Part shown: in pieces, positions 15,506 through 23,282 of the stretch
Layout of the letters: every line of letters starts with the position of its first letter
Numbering within the stretch: position 1 is the first letter of the stretch
NCBI RefSeq assembly: GCF_002723835.1
Contig: NZ_BEWG01000045.1
Coordinates: forward strand, 1-36,990
DNA: 36,990 bases
DNA from: Mycobacterium sp. shizuoka-1
Lineage (GTDB): Bacteria > Actinomycetota > Actinomycetes > Mycobacteriales > Mycobacteriaceae
Reading direction: 5' to 3'
Program-made: the position numbers and the translations under genes
The notes under the pieces: generated by a model
What the model saw: the letters and a program-made list of their open reading frames with translations, nothing else
Database searches by the model: none
What the model was told of the DNA's origin: nothing

Positions 15506-17443
15506 CTAGCCAGCGTCGAGTAGCAGACTCATCACTTTGGCGCTGTTCTTTATGATGTGGTGGCTCAGGGGTAAGAACGGGAATCCTGAGCTAAGCAAGT
15601 ACAGCTGCAGTGATGCCATTCCGTATTTCGAAGCCTTCGCGCGCCAGTTCGCGATCAGCTCCATCATGTTGGGATTGTTGCCCCACGTCGCCCCGGCATC
15701 GGCCATCCCTTCCAGAAGTTGGAGGTCGGATATCGGCACGATGCCCGGCGCGTACACCTGCGGGGAGAGGTGTTTGAAGACCTTGTGACCGCGCACATTG
15801 ATGTCGAACTGGGTGAGAAGTCCGTTGACGACGCCGGCGTCAGGCACGACGACGAGTGGGACGTACATCGTCGTCGTGCCGACCTTCTCGTTGCCCCAGC
15901 CGCCATGTGTCCTCACGAGGTCGATGGTCGAGAGCAGCTGCCCGAACTTCCCCTCGCTCGCGTCGGCGAAGATCTGCTCGATCTCATCGCTGTACTCATC
16001 CCAGGTCGCCAACCCCTGCGCCGCCTTGTCTTTCACCGCGTGATTCGTCGCATCGATCACGACGCAGTGCTCGTTGCCGAAGATCATCCAGTCACATACT
16101 GACGGCGTGTCTTTCGTTGTCCACGCGGCCTGCATCTCGTGTTCATCGACGATCGTGGTCAGATGAGGACACTTGTCGAAGATCCGGTGCAAGATCCCCC
16201 CGACGAAGACCTCAAACGCGTCACAAATGGCTGTCTTGAACCGATTTCTAAGGCTTGCGGTGCTGAAGCTGGCCCACGCTTCAAAGTAGAGCTGCGATCC
16301 GCACAGTCGGTCGATCACCCATTGACGGCGCAGCAGAACGAAGGTGTCGTCGTTCACGGCCAGGAACGGAAATCTGGTGAGCGTGTAGCGCTGGTTGCCG
16401 ATTGCACCCCTTCTGCGATCCCCTTTCAGCTCGTCTCTGTACGGCTCCAACGACCTCGCCATGGTGGCGAATAGCAGGTCAATTGCGCTGGCCGCGGCAC
16501 CATCGGCGAGCAGCTCCTGGCGCGTGAACCGCACCTGTGCGGTACCGCTGTTACGCTCGATGATTCGGGCGCCCAGGCGCATCACTTCAAGCAGTTCGAC
16601 ACCGGTCGCGATCTTGAAGGCCTCTGCTGGGGTTTCCCCCAAGCCCTTGGTGTTTGATCTCGGCGCCCACTCGGTGAACCACAAGTCGTAGGTGTTGGAC
16701 AACGCTATTTCGTACTTGAGTGGCTGATTGAATAGCGAGGAGGCAATCTCCTTTTGGATGTGCGGCCGCGCGAACTCATGGGTCTCTTCGAGACCCATTT
16801 TCGGCAATTTCCTTTGCAGCCTCGCGATTTCCTCGTCAGTGGGTACGTCACCTGCGAACTCCGGGTCAGATTCCTGTTCGGAGAGAATCGACAACAGGAG
16901 GTGCACCAAACTGTTTCGATCAATGGGCGGTGCTGCCGGATCCGGCGATGCGCACTCAATGATCTCGCGCTGCAGCTGAGCGGTCGCCCGAGGGGCGACA
17001 AGACGGTCGTTATAGATGATCGCGCGATTGAGGGCTGCCTCGCACACGCCGCCACTGCCCCCGCCGGCAAGGAAGTCGCGCTCAACGACGTCAACGCGCT
17101 GCGTAGTGGTATAGGCCAAGTCCCACTGCCCCTGGAGACGGGAGACAGTTTCGAGCACGTCGTAGAGACCGACGCCGGCAAGCACAGCGCACCTCTCATC
17201 GACGCTCAGCGGCGTGCATCCCACACGTCCGGCGACCATCAGCTGGCCCTGTGCGCCCAGGACGCCCATCAGCTGCGAAATCGGGTCGCCGTTGCCCCCG
17301 CCGCTGCCACCCGGTGGAGTCGCCCAAGGCGGTATCGAGCCGGCGCGACCTGCCCCACCCGCCGTGGTGCTCAGGCTCCCCTTGCTGCCGTCGCGCTCGC
17401 GCTTCGCGGCGCGCTCTCGCCGGATTCTCGCCCCTTTGCCCAT
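15506..17443 (-). CDS. Large unknown protein (645 aa), possible degenerate nuclease-like fold
   Basis: No family recognised. The N-terminus is strongly basic (K-G-A-R-I-R-R-E-R-A-A-K-R-E-R), followed by a Gly/Pro-rich linker to about residue 55 and then a mostly helical globular protein. Around 450-470 the order C-D-W-M-I-F-G-N-E-H-C-V-V-I-D-A-T-N-H recalls the strand pair of PD-(D/E)XK nucleases, in which D is followed by E-x-K, but the E-x-K position reads D-A-T-N, so if related it is probably inactive. ATG at 17443 has AAGGGAGG upstream. There is no membrane segment. It diverges from the 394-aa membrane gene by 91 bp, so the two may share a control region. Confidence 0.65.
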   Translation of the reverse strand: MGKGARIRRERAAKRERDGSKGSLSTTAGGAGRAGSIPPWATPPGGSGGGNGDPISQLMGVLGAQGQLMVAGRVGCTPLSVDERCAVLAGVGLYDVLETVSRLQGQWDLAYTTTQRVDVVERDFLAGGGSGGVCEAALNRAIIYNDRLVAPRATAQLQREIIECASPDPAAPPIDRNSLVHLLLSILSEQESDPEFAGDVPTDEEIARLQRKLPKMGLEETHEFARPHIQKEIASSLFNQPLKYEIALSNTYDLWFTEWAPRSNTKGLGETPAEAFKIATGVELLEVMRLGARIIERNSGTAQVRFTRQELLADGAAASAIDLLFATMARSLEPYRDELKGDRRRGAIGNQRYTLTRFPFLAVNDDTFVLLRRQWVIDRLCGSQLYFEAWASFSTASLRNRFKTAICDAFEVFVGGILHRIFDKCPHLTTIVDEHEMQAAWTTKDTPSVCDWMIFGNEHCVVIDATNHAVKDKAAQGLATWDEYSDEIEQIFADASEGKFGQLLSTIDLVRTHGGWGNEKVGTTTMYVPLVVVPDAGVVNGLLTQFDINVRGHKVFKHLSPQVYAPGIVPISDLQLLEGMADAGATWGNNPNMMELIANWRAKASKYGMASLQLYLLSSGFPFLPLSHHIIKNSAKVMSLLLDAG

Positions 17444-17534
17444 ACGCCCTCCCTTAGCAGGGAATACACGATATTGCTGACATCGGCGCAGCGCTGTGAT
17501 TCAGTGGACACACCCACATGACCTGGGGGTTTGG

Positions 17535-18719
17535 ATGGGGGAAGATCCGCGCGACGACGCAACTGCACCGAGCGGTCAGCCCGCGCCACACGAGGGCCAC
17601 GTCGAAAATGACGCTATGCAGTCCGGGGAACAGTCGGCTGCCGCCGATTCGGTAACAGAAACACCACCCGAGTACGGCGGCGCTGCGGACGCCGGAACCC
17701 CCCGCGGCCGCCACATCATCGATACGTTCCGCCCCATCATGGCGTTGGCTCGCAAATCCACAATTACGCTTGTCATATTGATTCTCGTGCCCATTTTCAC
17801 AGCATTTGTCGGCGGCGTTCTCGGCGGCATTATTGTATGGCGCTTCACCTACAGCCAGGAACGGGCCGACCAGGCCCAAGACGAGACGGACAAACGCGAG
17901 CAGGCTGCTGAACAGGAAAGAATTCGGGAAAGCAATCCGCTGGACATCCGCGTCTCCAGCCCTCTTGTGAACATTCCCGGAATGTATGAATTCGCCCTCG
18001 TTGTCACCGACCCAGACCGGTTAGAACTCGGTCCGGAACCGCCGCTCGACCAGAGCTGTCCGCAGCTCTGGTCGAAGGGGACCCAGGCTGGCGGAAAACC
18101 GCCGACGTGGAACCGCTACAACGTGACCGTCAGTGGAAACGTACCCAGTACCGTGGCAATTGTCGGGCTACGCGCGACGATCACGAAACGCGCGGATCCC
18201 GAGAACGGGGCGCTGCTCATGTGCATGCCCATCCAGATGGGCACCGGCGCCCAGCAGGGCCCGAAACTAACGTTCGATCTGACAAGTTCAGACCAGGCCG
18301 AGGCGGTGGTCACCACAGGAACTGGCGGCCCCGCCCAGCAATTTCATGACGGCTTTCAACTCCACGTCCCGCAGAACGATGCCACCAACTTCACCATAGA
18401 GGCGCGACTACCCGACGCCAGTGTTGAGTGGCATGTCGAAGCAGACATCGTTTTCGGCGACACGGCTCGGACGATAGTCATTAATGACACCGCAAATAAA
18501 ACTGATTTCAGCAGTCCGGGCCTACTCCCCACAGGGAACTACGAGGAACTGATCCTTGGCTGGGGCGGAGTGATTCCGGGTACATGGTCACGTGGCAACA
18601 GCGTGGCCGAATTGGAATCCCTTCTCGGACGGGAGGTTGTGCTCCCGAACCCGGCAACCGATCCTGAGGTGTTCGCGCCGCCCCAACCGGGAAGCCAGAC
18701 CACCAATCCGCCGGGGTAG
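17535..18719 (+). CDS. Single-pass membrane protein with exported domain, unknown
   Basis: From ATG 17535 (upstream TGGGGG; the frame is open to 17496) the product is 394 aa. An acidic, Pro-rich cytoplasmic N-terminus of about 60 residues is followed by I-T-L-V-I-L-I-L-V-P-I-F-T-A-F-V-G-G-V-L (membrane helix at about 70-95), then a charged coiled-coil-like stretch rich in E, Q, R and D to about 130. The rest is an extracytoplasmic beta-rich domain ending in a Pro/Gln tail. Codon use is less GC-biased here than in neighbours. No family recognised. It ends 129 bp from the convergent cysH gene. Confidence 0.65.
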   Translation: MGEDPRDDATAPSGQPAPHEGHVENDAMQSGEQSAAADSVTETPPEYGGAADAGTPRGRHIIDTFRPIMALARKSTITLVILILVPIFTAFVGGVLGGIIVWRFTYSQERADQAQDETDKREQAAEQERIRESNPLDIRVSSPLVNIPGMYEFALVVTDPDRLELGPEPPLDQSCPQLWSKGTQAGGKPPTWNRYNVTVSGNVPSTVAIVGLRATITKRADPENGALLMCMPIQMGTGAQQGPKLTFDLTSSDQAEAVVTTGTGGPAQQFHDGFQLHVPQNDATNFTIEARLPDASVEWHVEADIVFGDTARTIVINDTANKTDFSSPGLLPTGNYEELILGWGGVIPGTWSRGNSVAELESLLGREVVLPNPATDPEVFAPPQPGSQTTNPPG

Positions 18720-18847
18720 TCGCACCATCAGCTTCGACGAGGGCAGCACAAGCGCCCGGTTGCCGCTCCTGATGCAGCCGCGAACCACCCACCAAACGAT
18801 GATCAGGGGTGGCGGCGACCGCGGGTCGGTCGGCGTCGGCGCCGTGG

Positions 18848-19681
18848 CTACACCCATTCACGCAGCCGCGGTAGGGCCATGGCCAGCCGGTCGAACAGTT
18901 CGGGCCATCCTTTTTGCAGCCAGGCGATGTGGCCGTTGGACAGCTGGGAGGCGTCGATGATCGAGTCGACCCGGATCCGGTCTACCGGGGCGCCGAGGGC
19001 GGAGAGTTTGCTGTAAAGAGGGTTGGGGGCGATCCCGCGGCCGGCGAGGTATTCGAAGACGTGGCTGGGTTGCCAGTCCCAGATCGGCCCAAGGGTGACT
19101 GTTCCGTCCTTTCGGCGCACCTCACCCCCCTGCTCGGCGCGGATCTTTTCCCGCGATCGCGCGGTCCGGGATGCGGTGTACGCGGCGAGCTGGCTGCTGT
19201 AGAGGGTGCGCCGCGCCGGCGATTCTTGTGCGCGCACACCCCACATCGAGCCTTGACCGAAGTGTTGGTGAGCGAGTGCGGCAGGTCGGGCGATCATCAC
19301 TTCCGCCAGCGGACCGCCCAGCCCACGGTCTGGGGCCTGGTGGTCGAACCCGCCGCCGGCGATCAGAAGGGTCAACAGATCCGGCTCGGCCGGGATCACA
19401 TGGAGGTTCAGCTTCCATGTGTCAGCGAGATCTCCGATATAGCTGAGGGTTTCGGGGAACTGCAGACCGCTGTCGTAGAACACGACCGGGACATTGGGGT
19501 CGACCCGACGCGCCAGGTCGACCACCACGGTGGAGTCCTTGCCTCCACTCCAGGCGACAAATCCGTCGTAGGTTTCGAGGTGCTCGGCGATGCGTTCGAG
19601 TAGCTGCGGGATCCGGCCGGGCCCGCGCCGGCGGGCCGCGATGCGCCGCAGCTGCTCCAGGTCGAGCGGGTCAGTGCTCAC
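18848..19681 (-). CDS. cysH: CysH-like PAPS-reductase-family protein of the type IV-B locus
   Basis: The 277-aa protein has the adenine nucleotide alpha-hydrolase P-loop S-G-G-K-D-S-T at 45-51 and the PAPS-reductase layout, including Y-D-S-G-L-Q-F-P-E-T, W-G-V-R-A-Q-E-S and W-D-W-Q-P-S-H-V-F-E-Y-L. The family activates substrates with ATP/PAPS or binds adenosine phosphates. CysH-like genes are a known hallmark of type IV-B CRISPR loci, where their role is unsolved; the csf genes are 1.6 kb away, transcribed divergently. GTG at 19681 overlaps the stop of the preceding gene (GTGA, 19678-19681). The cysteine pair used for FeS binding in assimilatory APS reductases is not seen, so sulfate assimilation is unlikely. 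Confidence 0.85.
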   Translation of the reverse strand: MSTDPLDLEQLRRIAARRRGPGRIPQLLERIAEHLETYDGFVAWSGGKDSTVVVDLARRVDPNVPVVFYDSGLQFPETLSYIGDLADTWKLNLHVIPAEPDLLTLLIAGGGFDHQAPDRGLGGPLAEVMIARPAALAHQHFGQGSMWGVRAQESPARRTLYSSQLAAYTASRTARSREKIRAEQGGEVRRKDGTVTLGPIWDWQPSHVFEYLAGRGIAPNPLYSKLSALGAPVDRIRVDSIIDASQLSNGHIAWLQKGWPELFDRLAMALPRLREWV

Positions 19682-20148
19682 GCACGCCGCTCCTGGCTGG
19701 CCGCGCGACGTGTCGCAGGCGCGGTCGGGGACTGCTCAGCCAGCTCGATGTGGGTGCCGCGGGGAAACAATGCCCGCAGGTAGTTCTCCACCAGCGTGGC
19801 TGCCCCGCTGCCGTCGTGTCGCGATTCGGCTGCCACGGTGCCATCCCAGTACACCCACTGACCACCGCGTTTGAACCCGAACGGGGCCAAGGTGTCCTCG
19901 TTGATGTGGCGGCGCACGAAACTGCGGGCGGCACCAGTGACAAAAGACCAATTCTCGCCGGCGAAGGTGACGCTGCCGTCCTCATCGGCCACGTCAGCCA
20001 GTGAGCTCGGCAAAACGACCCGCGCCAGACAGCTCTCCTGGGGTAGCCGCCGGCCGCGGCCTCGCGCAGCCCGGTAGTGGCCGTTGCGGCCTGCCTTGTT
20101 GGGACCGATCTCGGATCGATTGGGGTGCACCAACCACTGCTCGGCCAT
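19678..20148 (-). CDS. Unknown protein between ART-like and cysH genes
   Basis: This 156-aa protein is soluble and basic at the N-terminus (R-A-A-R-G-R-G-R-R-L). A central W-S-F-V-T-G-A-A-R-S-F-V-R-R-H-I and G-G-Q-W-V-Y-W-D-G-T-V look like a compact alpha/beta fold. No family recognised. Its ATG at 20148 shares one base with the ART-like stop (TGATG) and its stop overlaps the cysH GTG, so it is translated in step with both and probably works with them. A GTG one codon earlier (20151) is an alternative start. Confidence 0.7.
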   Translation of the reverse strand: MAEQWLVHPNRSEIGPNKAGRNGHYRAARGRGRRLPQESCLARVVLPSSLADVADEDGSVTFAGENWSFVTGAARSFVRRHINEDTLAPFGFKRGGQWVYWDGTVAAESRHDGSGAATLVENYLRALFPRGTHIELAEQSPTAPATRRAASQERRA

Positions 20149-21038
20149 CACCGCTCCCTCAGTTGAATAACGATCCGTTCACCGAAACCCCCTGTTTCGC
20201 CCGCCTTTTCGTAGGGCGCGTACTCGACTGAGGCCACTTCGAACTGCATACCCCGCGGCAGCAGGTGGGTGGTGTCCTCGACACTGTCGGATCGACCGAA
20301 GTACATACCACGACTGGTCACCATCTCGAACACCAGATGTCGGTCACTGTCATGTCCGGGCGTCTCGTGCAGGTTGTGCCTTGTCACCGTGAACTGGTCA
20401 AAGTCAACGACTGAGCCGCGGCGCAGGTTCGCCGGCACGTCACGCAGCCGTCGCACATCAGGGTGAGTATCGGGAAGCTGCACGGCCACATACACGCGGT
20501 GACTTCGGTCATTCTCCCGTTCGTAGGCCTGGACCAACCGATCTAAACGCTGTACCACGACACGATCGGCGTCATCGAGACGCTGCACATCACCGGCGGC
20601 CAGATGCAGCGCCCGATTCACGCGCCGCCACTGCGCGGGGTCTTCCTCGCTCAGCAAGGTACGGACCGCGCGATGCTGTGAGGCCGGCGCACGATCGAGG
20701 ACCCGGTTCTTCACCACCGAGCGCAGCTTGCGCTGCCGGCCACTGAGGGCTTCACGAAACTCGTCGAGTGCGGGAAGCTCCGCGCGCAGCCGATCGGATT
20801 CGACTGAACTGACATCGCGCGGTGTCGCCCGGTCACGATCCCGCGCCGCACGGGTCTGCGAGGAGTCGCCATCACGGGCCTCGTCGATAATCCGGTTTGC
20901 CAACCGCAGAAAGTCGCGATCGCTCATTACATCGGCAGCCACTTCCCGGGCAGCCTTGATCTCGCGCTCGGAGACGGTGCCGCCTTCGATGTCAACGACC
21001 AACGGCTCACGGTTGGGTCGAGCGGTCTTGGCGCCCAC
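20148..21038 (-). CDS. ADP-ribosyltransferase-fold protein, catalytic residues apparently lost
   Basis: The C-terminal 110 residues of this 296-aa protein follow the order of ADP-ribosyltransferase exoenzymes: Y-V-A-V-Q-L, then R-R-G-S-V-V-D-F-D-Q-F-T-V-T-R-H, H-L-V-F-E-M-V, G-M-Y-F-G-R-S and T-T-H-L-L-P-R-G-M-Q-F-E-V. In active members the Ser-Thr-Ser element sits where T-V-T is found here, and the Glu of E-x-E stands just before the L-L-P-R-G, where this protein has T-T-H. The catalytic Glu therefore seems missing. The N-terminal 185 residues are helical and charged. First gene of a coupled operon with an unknown gene and cysH. The ART assignment is pattern-based. Confidence 0.6.
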   Translation of the reverse strand: MGAKTARPNREPLVVDIEGGTVSEREIKAAREVAADVMSDRDFLRLANRIIDEARDGDSSQTRAARDRDRATPRDVSSVESDRLRAELPALDEFREALSGRQRKLRSVVKNRVLDRAPASQHRAVRTLLSEEDPAQWRRVNRALHLAAGDVQRLDDADRVVVQRLDRLVQAYERENDRSHRVYVAVQLPDTHPDVRRLRDVPANLRRGSVVDFDQFTVTRHNLHETPGHDSDRHLVFEMVTSRGMYFGRSDSVEDTTHLLPRGMQFEVASVEYAPYEKAGETGGFGERIVIQLRER

Positions 21039-21109
21039 GAGCTCAGAACCACCGCCGGCCAGGCCGGCTACCGGGAGACCGCCCGCTCGATGACACGCTC
21101 ACACAGCAA

Positions 21110-21115
21110 GTCTAG
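21110..21115 (-). promoter_or_regulatory. Candidate -10 box for the ART-like/cysH operon
   Basis: TAGACT on the minus strand (complement of 21110-21115) lies about 75 bp upstream of the start at 21038 and fits TANNNT. No clear -35 box. It places the leftward promoter on one side of the hairpin at 21155-21191. Confidence 0.3.
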
Positions 21116-21154
21116 AAATCCGAGGCAAGAGGACCATGCAGGTCGCCGGGGAGG

Positions 21155-21191
21155 GGCGGCCCCCAGCGTGTCTCTGCACCCAGGGGCCGCC
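21155..21191. promoter_or_regulatory. Strong hairpin in the divergent csf/cysH control region
   Basis: GGCGGCCCC (21155-21163) pairs perfectly with GGGGCCGCC (21183-21191) around a 19-nt loop. It sits between the two divergent operons of the CRISPR locus. It may insulate the promoters, act as a 5' leader element, or be a structured RNA; sequence alone does not decide. Confidence 0.5.
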
Positions 21192-21289
21192 GGGAGACGA
21201 TCACTCCCAATCCCAGTGTGCGTTTAGTGCCCGCCACGCTAGCAGCACAACGACGATCACCCGGCCAGGAGCCGTACCCTGGGGCGGCG

Positions 21290-21967
21290 ATGCTCTCCGA
21301 CCCCGCTGCGGCCGCCTGGATCGCCGCCGGCCGCCCCGCCGGCGACATCCCGACATCCCAGGACGCCCCATGCGGGCGGTGCGGAGACCCGTGCCCCACA
21401 GTGCCCAGCTCGCGCGTCGTGCGAGAGAAATTCACCGACCTCGACAGCTGGCCCTACGGAACACGCCGACTCTGCCCCGCCTGCGCCTGGATCTACACCC
21501 GGCCACCCACCACCCAGAACAGCCTCCACATCGCGACCGCCACTGCCCCGGGCACCGTCTATGAGCATCCACAGCCGCACACCCTCGCCGGCCTGCTCAC
21601 AGCCCCCGACGGCCTCCCCCACACCGACGCCGTCATCGTGGTCGTCGCCAAACGCCGCCACCTGCTACCGACCGCGCAATGGGCGCACCTGGCCACCGAC
21701 GGCCTGGTCCTTCGATGGGACCACGCCTACGCCGCCCGATTGGCCGAGCTGTGCTGGCTACGCAGCACCCTCGGCGCCACCTGGCCGCAGCTGACACGTC
21801 CAGCACCACCAACCCACCTCCTCAAGTCTCAACCAGCCGACACCTGGACGAAAATCTTGACCGCATGGGAACGGCTCCAGCCGTGGCGAAGCACCCCACC
21901 ACTGTGGGCCGCCGCGCGCGTCCTGACCAGGACACCACCAGAGTCACCTTCACCGCCGCGACCCTGA
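21290..21967 (+). CDS. csf1: Csf1, large-subunit-like protein of type IV-B CRISPR-Cas
   Basis: The 225-aa product has a zinc-binding set C28-G-R-C31 and, after a 30-residue loop, C62-P-A-C65, the hallmark of Csf1, the reduced large subunit of type IV effector complexes. The rest is helical with many Trp and Pro. It is the first gene of the order csf1-cas11-csf2-csf3 seen in type IV-B loci. ATG at 21290 follows CTGGGGCGG; frames upstream extend to 21218 but the N-terminus there looks unlike the family. TACCCT at about 21276 may be a -10 box, giving a near-leaderless mRNA. Identification rests on zinc spacing and gene order. Confidence 0.75.
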   Translation: MLSDPAAAAWIAAGRPAGDIPTSQDAPCGRCGDPCPTVPSSRVVREKFTDLDSWPYGTRRLCPACAWIYTRPPTTQNSLHIATATAPGTVYEHPQPHTLAGLLTAPDGLPHTDAVIVVVAKRRHLLPTAQWAHLATDGLVLRWDHAYAARLAELCWLRSTLGATWPQLTRPAPPTHLLKSQPADTWTKILTAWERLQPWRSTPPLWAAARVLTRTPPESPSPPRP

Positions 21968-21979
21968 CCACCGGCTACT

Positions 21980-22414
21980 GTGACGCCCATGCCGGAGGCC
22001 CAAACACCCACCCGCACCTGGCAAGCACTCGCCCCCGAGCTACCGCCGTTGCCCGGACCCGCCGACACTGCCGAACGCCTACTACTGCTGCTGCACTACG
22101 GAATCGACTGGGACACCAGCTGGGTAGCCGAACCCCGCCACCGCAAGACCTACTGGGATGAGGCCCTGCCCGGACGTGTACGCCGTGCCGCCTACCGCGC
22201 CGACACCCTCGACCGGTGGTGGTCAGACGTCTGCGGAACACTGGGCGCGCCCGCCCCACGCCAGCGCGATCGCCGCCTGGAACTGGCGACGCTACTCTGC
22301 CAACCCTCGATCCCCGTGATCGATGAGCTGCGCCACAAACTGCCCGCCCGCATCCTGCGCGTCCGGATCATCGCCGAGGCCGTCGCCGAGAAACGCAACG
22401 CGGACCGCCCATGA
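21980..22414 (+). CDS. cas11: Cas11-like small subunit of type IV-B CRISPR-Cas
   Basis: A 144-aa, almost fully helical, basic protein (for example A-E-R-L-L-L-L-L-H-Y-G-I-D-W-D and A-R-I-L-R-V-R-I-I-A-E-A-V-A-E-K-R). Cas11 small subunits are short helical proteins that line the effector filament; in type IV-B the gene lies between csf1 and csf2, exactly here. GTG 21980 and ATG 21989 are both possible starts. Its stop overlaps the csf2 start (ATGA, 22411-22414). Sequence identity of small subunits is low, so position is the main argument. Confidence 0.7.
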   Translation: MTPMPEAQTPTRTWQALAPELPPLPGPADTAERLLLLLHYGIDWDTSWVAEPRHRKTYWDEALPGRVRRAAYRADTLDRWWSDVCGTLGAPAPRQRDRRLELATLLCQPSIPVIDELRHKLPARILRVRIIAEAVAEKRNADRP

Positions 22415-23277
22415 CGGCACTGAGCACCATCCGCTGGGACATCGACATCGTGGCGCTGTCGTCCATCGTTCACCGCGAGGACTACAGCTCGGTGGGAACC
22501 GACAACTTCGCACTGTTCCGACGCGAGAAGATCCTCTCCGCTGACGGCACCATGACTGAGGTCCCCATCGTGTCGGGGTCCAGCTTCCGAGGAGTCCTGC
22601 GCCGCATCGGCGAACAACACACCGCCGCGATCCTCGACTACGAGAGCACCCTTCCCGTCCCGGCGGCCCACCTGCTCACCAACGGCGGCCGCCTCGCCAA
22701 ATCCGCCCGACCCCTGACAGACGAAAGCGAACGCCAACTGAAAACCTTGCTCCCGCTCATCGCCGTCTTCGGTGGCGCCGCATCAGGGCGCATCATGTCC
22801 GGGCTGCTCACCGTCGGCAAGGTCCTGCCCGAGATCGCCGAGCTCGCCCACATCCTGCCGCGGCCCCCACACAGCGACCCAGCGCCACCGGCGGTGCTCA
22901 GCGTCGCCGAAGAGCCCTTCACCCACCTCGCCGACCACCGCCCCAACACCCACCAACCTCCCACCCAGGACACCGACGAGACCAGCCCTCTGGGCCGCTA
23001 CTACGTCGAGACCCTGCCCGCCGGCACACGCCTGCAGAGCTGGATTCAGCTCACCAACGCCACCGACAACGAGATCAGCTTCCTGTCCACCGTCCTAGAC
23101 ACCTTCACCACCCGCGGACACCTCGGCGGCCGCATCGCCAGCGGCCACGGCCAGATCCGCGCCACAGCCACACCCACCACGTTGCGCGGCGCCGTCCCCG
23201 ACCCCCTGCCCGACTGGACCGACGAGCTACGCACGCACCGCGATCAAGCCATCAGCGCCCTCACGGCCTTGACTTAA
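22411..23277 (+). CDS. csf2: Csf2 (Cas7-family RAMP), type IV-B backbone subunit
   Basis: The 288-aa protein shows the Cas7/RAMP opening: beta-strand I-R-W-D-I-D-I-V-A-L-S-S, then V-P-I-V-S-G-S-S-F-R-G-V-L-R-R, a pattern shared by Csf2, Csm3 and Cmr-type Cas7 proteins. Further on are G-G-A-A-S-G-R-I-M-S-G-L-L and a C-terminal G-G-R-I-A-S-G-H-G-Q-I loop. Cas7 subunits polymerise along the guide RNA. Csm3-type target-cleaving Asp cannot be asserted. Four bases overlap with cas11 and csf3 begins 5 bp later, so the operon is tight. Confidence 0.85.
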   Translation: MTALSTIRWDIDIVALSSIVHREDYSSVGTDNFALFRREKILSADGTMTEVPIVSGSSFRGVLRRIGEQHTAAILDYESTLPVPAAHLLTNGGRLAKSARPLTDESERQLKTLLPLIAVFGGAASGRIMSGLLTVGKVLPEIAELAHILPRPPHSDPAPPAVLSVAEEPFTHLADHRPNTHQPPTQDTDETSPLGRYYVETLPAGTRLQSWIQLTNATDNEISFLSTVLDTFTTRGHLGGRIASGHGQIRATATPTTLRGAVPDPLPDWTDELRTHRDQAISALTALT

Positions 23278-23282
23278 CACCG

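Noticed and set aside
18848..19681. Sulfate-assimilation CysH or DndC
   Set aside because: No other sulfur-assimilation or dnd genes are nearby, no FeS cysteine pairs are visible, and the csf neighbourhood explains the gene better.
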